Positions 56,646-64,000 of a stretch of 64,000 nucleotides of DNA are shown in pieces (position 1 is the first letter of the stretch; each line of letters starts with the position of its first letter). The notes under the pieces are model-generated. The model did not search any database, was not told the origin of the DNA, and was given only the letters and a program-made list of their open reading frames with translations. The translations under genes and the position numbers were made by a program. Source of the stretch: Psychrobacillus sp. FSL K6-2836 (GTDB lineage Bacteria; Bacillota; Bacilli; Bacillales_A; Planococcaceae); NCBI RefSeq assembly GCF_038003085.1, contig NZ_JBBOOM010000001.1, positions 1,178,001-1,242,000 of the forward strand, in the 5' to 3' direction.

Positions 56646-57575
56646 TTATATAACTCTTGATGGAGCAGGATATTTTTCCAATGCGTGCTCAATAATTTTC
56701 TTCAATTCTTCATAATGTTCTTTTTCAACAGTGGCAATAGGTGCTCTAACGTTCGTTGTCACTGGTAGGCCAACAATTTGCATTCCCGCCTTAATAAGAG
56801 AAACTGCATAGCCCTTTTTCTGTTTACGAATCCGATGAATTGGTAAAATAACGTCTTCATGCAATTCATGCGCAACTTCTTTATTTCCATTTAGCAGTGC
56901 CTCGTAATACATAGCTGAAATATGTGGTATGTAGTTGGAAATTGCGGAAGAATAGGATGTAAAGCCTAAGTTCACATAAGCAGCCATTGTCACTTCTGCT
57001 AATGGCATACCGTTCACCCACTCCAGACGATCTCCGATTATATGTGTAAACTCAATATTATTCTCCATGTTTCCAACACCGTCTTTAAACCCTACAAGTT
57101 GGGGAAGTTCACATAGTTTTTTTAGTGTCTTAGAATCTAGAATACAATTATCTCTTTGGTAGACAATTGAGTTTAAGTCAGTGCTTTGGATAATCGTTCT
57201 TAAATATTCGTAAATTCCATCCTGAGAAGGATCAATCAAAAATGGCGGTAAAATCAAGTAACCTTCCGCTCCTAGCTCTTCCGAAATTTTTGCTTGTTCT
57301 ATAGCATGTGAAATGTTTCCTCCTACTCCTGTATAAAGAGGAACCTTCCCTTGCGTTTTTTTCACAGCAACTTCCACCATTGATCTATACTCTTCATTGC
57401 TAATTGCATGCAACTCACCTGCTCCACATGCAACAAATATAGAACTTAAACCTCCCTCTATTAAAAATTCAATATTTTTCCCTAATGCGTCTAAATCTAG
57501 CTTACCTTCTGCATTCATTGGCGCAACCGGAAATCCTAAAATTCCTTTCGGTGCTTGTCTCTTACTCGTCTTCAT
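56646..57575 (-). CDS. kdgD: 5-dehydro-4-deoxyglucarate dehydratase-like enzyme
   Basis: This 309-residue DHDPS-fold protein starts GILGFPVAPM and has VYQRDN (Y139) and K164 in GFKDGVGN as the Schiff-base lysine. It resembles KdgD/YcbC, which converts 5-keto-4-deoxy-glucarate to 2-oxoglutarate semialdehyde with loss of water and CO2. The alternative is a pyrroline-hydroxycarboxylate deaminase of the same family, which also gives the semialdehyde. The next gene would oxidise it. No glucarate dehydratase lies in the window. Confidence 0.78.
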   Translation of the reverse strand: MKTSKRQAPKGILGFPVAPMNAEGKLDLDALGKNIEFLIEGGLSSIFVACGAGELHAISNEEYRSMVEVAVKKTQGKVPLYTGVGGNISHAIEQAKISEELGAEGYLILPPFLIDPSQDGIYEYLRTIIQSTDLNSIVYQRDNCILDSKTLKKLCELPQLVGFKDGVGNMENNIEFTHIIGDRLEWVNGMPLAEVTMAAYVNLGFTSYSSAISNYIPHISAMYYEALLNGNKEVAHELHEDVILPIHRIRKQKKGYAVSLIKAGMQIVGLPVTTNVRAPIATVEKEHYEELKKIIEHALEKYPAPSRVI

Positions 57576-57627
57576 ACAAATTCCACCCTTCTAATAAACT
57601 TAAGAATTATAATTTTCTATAAATTTT

Positions 57628-57640
57628 ATTGTAAGACAAT
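57628..57640. promoter_or_regulatory. Candidate operator palindrome
   Basis: ATTGTAAGACAAT is a perfect inverted repeat with a 3-bp centre, about 55 bp upstream of the kdgD-like gene. It shares GACAATTATA with the region before the FadR-type gene. Confidence 0.45.
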
Positions 57641-57879
57641 TATATTGTTGTGTCAAACGCTTTTTTTGAAAAGTAAAATAATTTAAATAGATTCATTCTA
57701 AATTTGGAACCAAAAATAACACTTCTCTATTACAGAGAAGCGGCTGTGGCTTTACTATTAAACGAAAACTTATTTTGTTAAAAATTTTTACCTTAAACTA
57801 TCTCATCTGACCAACATGGCCGTTAATGAGAAACCAACAGTTACAGATTCAAATATCTCGGCATATCCTGTTATAACGC

Positions 57880-58086
57880 CTTTATAACGAAAAGAAGGGA
57901 AATGACTTTGAGAGTAAATGGGATAGCTATAAAAGGGTTCTTATTAATCATGTTTGCTTCGACGAAGAAATTACATAGGATTGGTTGTATTATATTTTTA
58001 CTCGATTTGAAGAGGCAGGAGATTATAAAATTAAAGGTTTTAGAAAAGAAGTTGAGAGAAGAAGAGGGGACTTTCCAGTAACTTGA
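57880..58086 (+). pseudogene. Decayed coding fragment
   Basis: Frame 57880-58086 reads YNEKKGNDFESKWDSYKRV then, after an internal TAG at 57974-57976, DWLYYIFTRFEEAGDYKIKG and ends in VT. The composition is protein-like and the stop probably a mutation, but no family is recognised and no binding site is seen. Confidence 0.35.
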
Positions 58087-58204
58087 ATAGCTAATCCTTT
58101 GGCGCGAACGATTTCTTTATCCATTTAAAATTTTGATGTCCTCTGCTTCAAGCACTTGTAAAATCATTGTAGGTGATCTAGAACTTCCTACTTCATTCCA
58201 TACT

Positions 58205-58241
58205 AAAAAGGACTTCGACAAGACCAGTCGAACTCCTTTTT
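58205..58241. terminator. Strong bidirectional hairpin
   Basis: AAAAAGGACTTCGAC (58205-58219) pairs with GTCGAACTCCTTTTT (58227-58241) with one mismatch. It follows the minus-strand coding remnant, so it was probably that gene's terminator. Confidence 0.7.
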
Positions 58242-58454
58242 AAATAATTGCTTTGCAGAAACTTATAATGCAGTGAATTCATCAATCCATTTTTCATGAT
58301 TTGGTACTTCTATTATCCAAATACATATAGTACGTTATTAAAGTTTAAGAATAAATATTGAATTGTATTCTATTATCAGAGTTGTTTCTTGCACAGGCAT
58401 GATTTTTATCCGAATATTGAAAAATCTTTTGACATACAAAGACAAATATGTTTC

Positions 58455-59765
58455 TCAAACAGTAAAACGGTCTGGTGCTACTTTCTTTTTGATTTTCATG
58501 GCAATAATATATACTGCGATGGAAACTAATAGAGATTGAACAGCAGGTAATCCCATTGGGCTAACATATTGTGTGATGTAGCCTACGATAATCCCCGCAA
58601 CTACTGCGATGGTAGCCATCCAGTTCCAACCTGGGATGTCTTTCCATTCCTGTCTGCGAATGAAGAAAAAGTCGCCCATCATAACGCCTGCGATTGCTGG
58701 GTACAATAGGGCCGTTAAGTATAAGAAGTCCTCAAAATATTGTAAAATCCCCATTAAGGCAATGATGATTGCGATTATTGTCCCAATTAACGTAAGAAGC
58801 GCACGTCCTTTACCGGAATTTACATTTAATACGTTAGCTAGTGCAAGACCCATACTATAATTGTTTACTAGTTGGGACGTCCAAGTTGCAAACCAAAGAA
58901 TAAGAAAGCCCCATACTGGAAAGCCAAGGTTCATCATAACATTAACAATATCCGGATCTCCAACTCCAACAGACATAATTGCTCCAACTATAAATAACGG
59001 AAACCCAATTAATACGATACCACTCGGGATAATCCAGTTGTCTCTCCAAGTTGGTTTTGCGTAACGTGTATAGTCAGATGCGATTACCCATTGTGAAACA
59101 TTTACACCAATAACTAAACTGATAGCTGCAAAAATAGTCATCGTAGGTTCAGGATTCCAAGAGCTTATCGTTTCCCACCCTGTGTTTTTTAAAGCAAGGT
59201 AAATCCCACCGATGATTAATATAAGTCCGGATGGTACAGCAAGATAGTCCGTCCATTTCATCGAACCATAGCCTATGATAGAAGGTGCTGCGAATAATAG
59301 TCCGGCAATAGTTGTAACAATTGCCCATCCAATCCAATTCGTTTCATAGTCGATACCAAACATGGCAGACATCGCATTACCGGCAACCGCAGTTTGTAGC
59401 GCCCACCAACCCAGGGATACAACAAATATCGTTAATCCAACGATCACCTTTGCTTGAAGGGATCCGAAGCTTGTTTTTGCAATAACGGAAGAAGTTCTAC
59501 CTGTTTTTGCACCAATATATCCTTGTAAAGTGTTACCAACCCATTGAAATCCAAACAATGCAATGATTAAAATAAATAGTATTTTGCTTAAACCAAAGCT
59601 AGCAGTTAATGCGGCTCCTACCATTAATACTGGAATCGTAAACTCTAGTCCACCGAAAATCATTGCTGGTGTTATCCAATGTTGACGATCTTTTTCGGGA
59701 ATAGCCGATAAGGCAGGATCGTTTCCTAAAAATGATGTTTTTTCTTCCGATTTATAATTCTCCAT
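58455..59765 (-). CDS. NCS1 family permease (cytosine/purine/hydantoin type)
   Basis: The 436-residue protein has about 12 membrane helices and NCS1 features (GFQWVGNTLQGYIGAKTGRT, GWWALQTAVAGNAMS, SQWVIASDYTRYAKP). It is closest to CodB-type proton/sodium symporters of nucleobases and related rings. Downstream of hyuA/hyuB-like genes, it probably brings in their substrate, a hydantoin or related N-heterocycle. Confidence 0.88.
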   Translation of the reverse strand: MENYKSEEKTSFLGNDPALSAIPEKDRQHWITPAMIFGGLEFTIPVLMVGAALTASFGLSKILFILIIALFGFQWVGNTLQGYIGAKTGRTSSVIAKTSFGSLQAKVIVGLTIFVVSLGWWALQTAVAGNAMSAMFGIDYETNWIGWAIVTTIAGLLFAAPSIIGYGSMKWTDYLAVPSGLILIIGGIYLALKNTGWETISSWNPEPTMTIFAAISLVIGVNVSQWVIASDYTRYAKPTWRDNWIIPSGIVLIGFPLFIVGAIMSVGVGDPDIVNVMMNLGFPVWGFLILWFATWTSQLVNNYSMGLALANVLNVNSGKGRALLTLIGTIIAIIIALMGILQYFEDFLYLTALLYPAIAGVMMGDFFFIRRQEWKDIPGWNWMATIAVVAGIIVGYITQYVSPMGLPAVQSLLVSIAVYIIAMKIKKKVAPDRFTV

Positions 59766-59813
59766 TTATAACACCCCTTTTTTATAATGGGGGCTATCAA
59801 CCCCCATTATTTG

Positions 59814-60128
59814 TTAAGCCTTGACTAACGCAAATACTAATTCCACTGGCTCGTCTCCATCATTAATACACCAATGCTGTTCACCCGCAGGAATTAGCGA
59901 CGATTCTCCCGCAGTTATTTCATATGGTTCTCCACCAGATACGCCTCGTAGAGTTCCTTTTAGCATATAAGAGTATTCTTGCTCCTCATGTGCATTCGTT
60001 CCTTCTTTAGGCAATCTTTCTCCTACTGGAACAGTTACAAATCCAAACTTCACTTCTGTATTTGGATATTGATCATGGAATAAGTTTTGCACAATTTCGT
60101 TTGTTACTTGTACTGTTTGTTTTTTCAT
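59814..60128 (-). CDS. Small cupin protein
   Basis: The 104-residue protein has a cupin fold: E and H in HEEQEYSYMLKG and H in GEQHWCIN. Such small cupins bind metal and often act as isomerases or regulators in ring catabolism. It lies between the permease and hyuB. Role unknown. Confidence 0.8.
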   Translation of the reverse strand: MKKQTVQVTNEIVQNLFHDQYPNTEVKFGFVTVPVGERLPKEGTNAHEEQEYSYMLKGTLRGVSGGEPYEITAGESSLIPAGEQHWCINDGDEPVELVFALVKA

Positions 60129-60147
60129 TTAAATAATCTCCTTTTAT

Positions 60148-61878
60148 TTAGCTTCTTCCTGGTAATTCTTGATATTCGAATGTCTCTCCATCTACATCTA
60201 CTAAGAAATACTCGCGAGCCTCTTCTGCTGTAAAGTAACCATTTTTTACGTCTGATGCAACTTGAGCGGCAGAACGTTCTAGAGGATCTCCGTAACCTCC
60301 ACCAGTTCCAGTCATCAGTTGAACGACATCATTTGTATTCAACTTATAACGTGGATAAACTCCGTAAGGACCATCTACTTCGCCTGTAGATTTCTTCACG
60401 TAAAATTCATTTGGAGAACCTTGATGTCCTTTTTCAATTCCCCAAGGCAAAAACTTATTGCGGCCAAATGTTACAGTTACTGCTTGTCCATCAGAAAGTG
60501 CGCGGTAGGAGCGAATAACACCTTTACCTCCAACAAATTTTCCTGCACCTGCTCCATTACCATCTTGTCGAAGGCTATATTCGTCGAGTAATACTCCATA
60601 CCTAGTCTCCGCAACTTCTACAGGCACATTGTAAGTTTCTCCATCGGAAAAACAGAATTGTCCAGAAGCACCATCTTTATCGATTGAACCTCCCCAACCT
60701 CCTACAGAAGGTTCCACTATTAAAAATGGTTCATCGGTATCTTGATGGTTTCCTGATAATGTTACAGCACATACCGATAAAAATTGTCCCGCATTTAAGC
60801 GAGTCGGAATATGAGGAGCCATTGCTTTCCAAACTAAGTCTAAGCTGCCAAGTAGTGTTTCAAAATAATTTGAAACAGGAACTGGCCGTTCTGCTGACAT
60901 GATAGATTTTGGATCCACGATGATTTTTAATGGTCTAAATACCCCATCATTTACGTCTTGCTCAGGGTTTGTAATAGCTAGGAAGATTGCACGGACAGCA
61001 GATACAAGTCCCGTATAAGAACAGTTCATCGGACCTGGAACCTGCGGTGAGCTGCCTCTAAAATCACATATAAACTCATCATCCGTTATAGTAACCTTTA
61101 CTTTAATAGGGAAAGGTCCATTGCCAATTCCGTCTGTATCGATAAAGTCCTCCGCATAGAAATCACCTTTTGGAAGTTTCTTCAACTCTTGTCGAGAAAT
61201 AGCTTCCCCATGATCTAAGTGATATTCAATAGCCGCTAGAATAGTTTCTATAGAATGCTTTTCACATAATTCTCTTACTCGTTTATCTCCTGTTCGAAGA
61301 GCAGCTACTTGGGCAAACATATCTCCTAATGATAAGTCAGGGAATCGAACATTAGAGCGGATAATTTCTACGATACCTTCATTTAATTTCCCTTCGTCAT
61401 AAAGCTTAATGCAGGAAAATTGAAGCCCTTCCTGAAAGATATCTACTGAATCATTTGTAAAGGAACCTGGATCTTTCCCACCTACTTCAGTCCAGTGAGC
61501 TTTGTTTGCAGAAAAAGCTACAAGCTCACCTTGATAGAAAATTGGCATTACCAGACCTACATCCGATAAATGGGAACCCCCTCCCTGATAAGGATCATTA
61601 ATAATAATGATATCTCCCTCTTTTAATTTCTCCCCAGGGTATTTTCTTAATGTTTCTTTTACCATAAACGTCAGCATACCAATGAACCCCGTTACACCAT
61701 TTCCTTGTGTTAATAGATTCCCGTGTGCATCTGTTAAGCCACTTGCATAATCCAATACTTCATAAATAATTGGACTCATAGAAGTACGCGCTAATGCAAC
61801 GAACATCTCATCTCCTGCGGATAGTAGAGAGTCTTTTACAATCTCAAGTGTGAATGGATCTAGTTTAGTTGTTGTCAT
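60148..61878 (-). CDS. Hydantoinase/oxoprolinase subunit B
   Basis: The 576-residue protein matches the HyuB/oxoprolinase B family: DPFTLEIVKDSLLSAGDEMF, NDPYQGGGSHLSDVGLV, and the C-terminal GGGYGDPLER. With HyuA it hydrolyses hydantoins, 5-oxoproline or similar amides using ATP. The ORF reaches 61920, but ATG 61878 follows GGAGGAAAAC and sits right after the HyuA stop, so it is the start. Confidence 0.88.
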   Translation of the reverse strand: MTTTKLDPFTLEIVKDSLLSAGDEMFVALARTSMSPIIYEVLDYASGLTDAHGNLLTQGNGVTGFIGMLTFMVKETLRKYPGEKLKEGDIIIINDPYQGGGSHLSDVGLVMPIFYQGELVAFSANKAHWTEVGGKDPGSFTNDSVDIFQEGLQFSCIKLYDEGKLNEGIVEIIRSNVRFPDLSLGDMFAQVAALRTGDKRVRELCEKHSIETILAAIEYHLDHGEAISRQELKKLPKGDFYAEDFIDTDGIGNGPFPIKVKVTITDDEFICDFRGSSPQVPGPMNCSYTGLVSAVRAIFLAITNPEQDVNDGVFRPLKIIVDPKSIMSAERPVPVSNYFETLLGSLDLVWKAMAPHIPTRLNAGQFLSVCAVTLSGNHQDTDEPFLIVEPSVGGWGGSIDKDGASGQFCFSDGETYNVPVEVAETRYGVLLDEYSLRQDGNGAGAGKFVGGKGVIRSYRALSDGQAVTVTFGRNKFLPWGIEKGHQGSPNEFYVKKSTGEVDGPYGVYPRYKLNTNDVVQLMTGTGGGYGDPLERSAAQVASDVKNGYFTAEEAREYFLVDVDGETFEYQELPGRS

Positions 61879-61879
61879 C

Positions 61880-63922
61880 TCAGTTTTCCTCCTTCTCAAT
61901 GATAATGTTGCCGTAATCATCTAGATAGAGTTTTTGCTGCCTATATATAACCGTTACAGCAGCTTTTTCTTCCACGATTGCTGGACCTTGTACTACTTCA
62001 CCAGGTGGTAATTTATCACGATCGTAAATTGGGGTATCCACCCAACCATCCTCTTCGTAATACACATTTCTATTTTCTTTTTTCGCTTCTTCTAATGTTC
62101 CTACCCGCTCTAATTTTTTTAGCTTTGGCTTAGGAACTTTACCAAAGGCAGTTACATGAATATTAACAATTTCTGTTTGGGATTCTGGTAGATTGAATGT
62201 AAAATTCTTCTCATGCAATTGGTGGAAATCCTCAATTGCTTGTAGTTTTTCCAGCTCTGACCAATTTCCATTAGAAACAGGTACCTTCACTGTATGCTCT
62301 TGCCCTAAATAACGCATATCCGCAAAGCGTTGGAATTCTACATTATTTGCCTCCATCCCCTCTTCATCAAAGTGATGGAATGCATTCTTTTCGATTTCTG
62401 CCCATTGCTGATTAATCTCTTCGATTGTCAATTCATTCATGCGTTTGATATACGTTTGGATATAATCATGTCGAAGATCTGTCATGAGCATTCCCCAAGC
62501 AGAAAATACTGGGGATGCAACAGGAATAACTACTTTCTTCACCCCTAGTTCCAAAGCAAGTGCTGGTGCATGCATAGATCCTCCACCACCAAATGCGAGC
62601 AAGGTGAAATCTTGCGGATTATGTCCTTTTCGAATAGAGATTAGTTTTAAAGCATTTAACATATTTGAGTTTGCAATTCGGATAATTCCGAGTGCCGCTT
62701 CCTCTGCCGACATCTTAAAATGATCTCCAATTTTTGAAGAAATAGCAGACTTCACCTTTTCTAAATTAACGTCATAATCGAAATTGGAAGAAGAGAGTCT
62801 ACCTGTTACGAGATTTGCATCAGTAGTCGTTGGTTCTGTTCCCCCTTGACCATATGCAACTGGACCAGGACTTGCACCAGCTGACTGCGGACCAACCTTC
62901 AAGGAACCAGCCTCATCAATCCATGCAATAGAACCTCCGCCATTTCCAATTTCCACGATATCTACAACTGGCGTTTTTATTGGGTATCCTGCATTTCGAC
63001 TATCTTTTTCGATATAATAGTCAGTCGAAACTTTTACTTCTCCATTTTCGATAAGCGAACATTTTGCCGTGGTTCCTCCAATGTCGAAGGCAATGATATT
63101 CTTTTCGCCAATTATTTCTCCTAATACAGCTGCACCAAGGATTCCTGCCACAGGTCCAGACTCTACCATATTAATAGGAGATTCCTTCGCTTTTGCAAAC
63201 TTGGTAGTCCCTCCGTTGGACTGCATAATATAACGCTGCTCAATTTTGACTTGTTCGGATAATTTCCGCTCCAAATTATCTATATATGTAGTCGCAGCTG
63301 GTTGTACATATGCATTCAATACTGCTGTATTCGTTCTTTCATATTCCCGCCATTCTTGTGTAATATCACTAGATGCAGTTACTTTCACTTCTGGCCAAAT
63401 CTCTTTGATTAATTGAACTGTTTGTTTTTCATGAGAAGGATTCACATAGGAATGAAGATACGAAACCGCAATCGCTTCTACTCCTTCTGTTTTAAAATAT
63501 TCAACAGCCTCTTTCACTTCATCCATGTTTAATGATTCTAAAACTTCCCCTTTGTAGTTCAAACGTTCACTTACTTCCTTGCGTAAATAACGTTCCACAA
63601 ATGGTTTAGGCTTATCATATTTAACATTGAATAAATCCGGTCGATTACCTCGAGCAATTTCAAGTACATCACGGAAGCCTTTCGTTGTTATTAATGCAGT
63701 TTTTGCACCTTTTCTTTCTGTTAAAGAATTAATAATTACAGTAGTACCATGTATGAACATTGTTAGCGGATACTTATCGACTCCACTTTTCTTAATAACA
63801 TTCAGTACTCCCTCTTCAAAATGGGGAGGTGTCGTATTACTTTTAGCAATTCCAAAATTTCCATTATTATCTACATATACTAAATCTGTAAATGTGCCGC
63901 CTATATCTGTAGCAACTCTCAC
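61880..63922 (-). CDS. Hydantoinase/oxoprolinase subunit A
   Basis: The protein of about 680 residues begins RVATDIGGTFTDLVYV and has FDIGGTTAKCSL and LLAFGGGGSMH, the HyuA/oxoprolinase A ATP-binding pattern. It forms the ATP-dependent enzyme with HyuB. The frame is open to GTG 63931, but 63922 gives the normal MRVATDIGGTFTD start with AGGAG upstream; this choice is uncertain. The gene starts near the window edge, and its promoter is probably in the last 70 bp. Confidence 0.88.
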   Translation of the reverse strand: MRVATDIGGTFTDLVYVDNNGNFGIAKSNTTPPHFEEGVLNVIKKSGVDKYPLTMFIHGTTVIINSLTERKGAKTALITTKGFRDVLEIARGNRPDLFNVKYDKPKPFVERYLRKEVSERLNYKGEVLESLNMDEVKEAVEYFKTEGVEAIAVSYLHSYVNPSHEKQTVQLIKEIWPEVKVTASSDITQEWREYERTNTAVLNAYVQPAATTYIDNLERKLSEQVKIEQRYIMQSNGGTTKFAKAKESPINMVESGPVAGILGAAVLGEIIGEKNIIAFDIGGTTAKCSLIENGEVKVSTDYYIEKDSRNAGYPIKTPVVDIVEIGNGGGSIAWIDEAGSLKVGPQSAGASPGPVAYGQGGTEPTTTDANLVTGRLSSSNFDYDVNLEKVKSAISSKIGDHFKMSAEEAALGIIRIANSNMLNALKLISIRKGHNPQDFTLLAFGGGGSMHAPALALELGVKKVVIPVASPVFSAWGMLMTDLRHDYIQTYIKRMNELTIEEINQQWAEIEKNAFHHFDEEGMEANNVEFQRFADMRYLGQEHTVKVPVSNGNWSELEKLQAIEDFHQLHEKNFTFNLPESQTEIVNIHVTAFGKVPKPKLKKLERVGTLEEAKKENRNVYYEEDGWVDTPIYDRDKLPPGEVVQGPAIVEEKAAVTVIYRQQKLYLDDYGNIIIEKEEN

Positions 63923-64000
63923 ATTGATCACACTCCTATTTTAGTTAAAATATAATTGGGGTTACGACACTTAACACAACCGATTCTGTTTCAAGTGGGT

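Larger units (their letters stand above)
57645..58454. other. Gene-poor gap with decayed fragments
   Basis: This gap of about 800 bp separates the kdgD-like gene from the NCS1 permease gene. It holds a coding-like fragment at 57880-58086, minus-strand open stretches ending in EVPNHEKWIDEFTAL (near 58265-58320) and SPTMILQVLEAEDIKILNG (near 58120-58200), and a strong hairpin at 58205-58241. These look like the remains of lost genes. Confidence 0.5.

Noticed and set aside
1-64000. tRNA, rRNA, riboswitch, insertion sequence or prophage
   Set aside because: No cloverleaf, conserved rRNA, riboswitch core, transposase or phage structural gene was seen by reading. Weak examples could be missed without a search.

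Overview
The window looks like chromosome of a low-GC, Gram-positive, aerobic Bacillales bacterium, most likely of the Planococcaceae (Psychrobacillus / Lysinibacillus / Sporosarcina type). This is inferred from strong AGGAGG-type ribosome binding sites with frequent TTG and GTG starts, SLH-anchored surface proteins, a ComK homologue, a FosB-type bacillithiol transferase, a CcpA-type cre site and AT-rich base composition. No rRNA, tRNA, CRISPR array, insertion sequence or prophage was seen.

Layout. 1-8.4 kb: a minus-strand group with a beta-propeller-like protein cut by the window edge (GTG start at 1652), a DegT/StrS-type PLP enzyme, a deacetylase-like protein and a large secreted propeller protein. 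8.7-13.3 kb: a plus-strand operon of a membrane-anchored protein, two ABC-2 permeases and an ATPase. 13.4-24.5 kb: a cell-surface region with an SLH-anchored 5'-nucleotidase, an SLH/lytic transglycosylase/SH3 protein, a subtilisin-like protease, an SH3/M14 carboxypeptidase, a GtrA and GtrB-like pair and an acyltransferase. 25.3-28 kb: small plus-strand genes (FosB, NUDIX, CD3324-type regulator, GNAT enzymes, one frameshifted). 28.3-36.4 kb: a paralogous protease, a split transketolase with an ascorbate-type PTS, ComK and a small sigma factor. 36.6-49.1 kb: a 1215-residue SLH protein, a two-component system with a double-kinase hybrid sensor, a GGDEF/EAL protein and a TPP enzyme with a carboxymuconolactone decarboxylase-family partner. 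49.9-63.9 kb: a catabolic region with a FadR-type regulator, TRAP transporter, NicX-like protein, RidA, aldehyde dehydrogenase, KdgD-like dehydratase, NCS1 permease, cupin and HyuB/HyuA.

The most unusual feature is a family of intergenic tandem repeats. At least eight loci carry arrays of a motif reading TTATGTGGTGGTTAG on one strand (CTAACCACCACATAA on the other), spaced 21 or 19 bp. In two arrays the order of 21- and 19-bp steps makes an 82-bp higher-order repeat. The arrays occur in both orientations, stay outside genes and usually abut a terminator hairpin; two loci (35.9 and 49.5 kb) share the same hairpin module. The mean spacing of about 20.5 bp is close to two helical turns, so each copy would face the same side of the helix. 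I know of no described function for them. A different 21-bp repeat lies at 13.3 kb, and two other palindromic repeat families are scattered through the window.

How the genes work together: the surface genes suggest active remodelling and scavenging at the cell wall. The right-hand genes suggest uptake of an organic acid or N-heterocyclic compound and conversion through 2-oxoglutarate semialdehyde to 2-oxoglutarate, probably under CcpA and FadR-type control. The true substrate cannot be read from the sequence.
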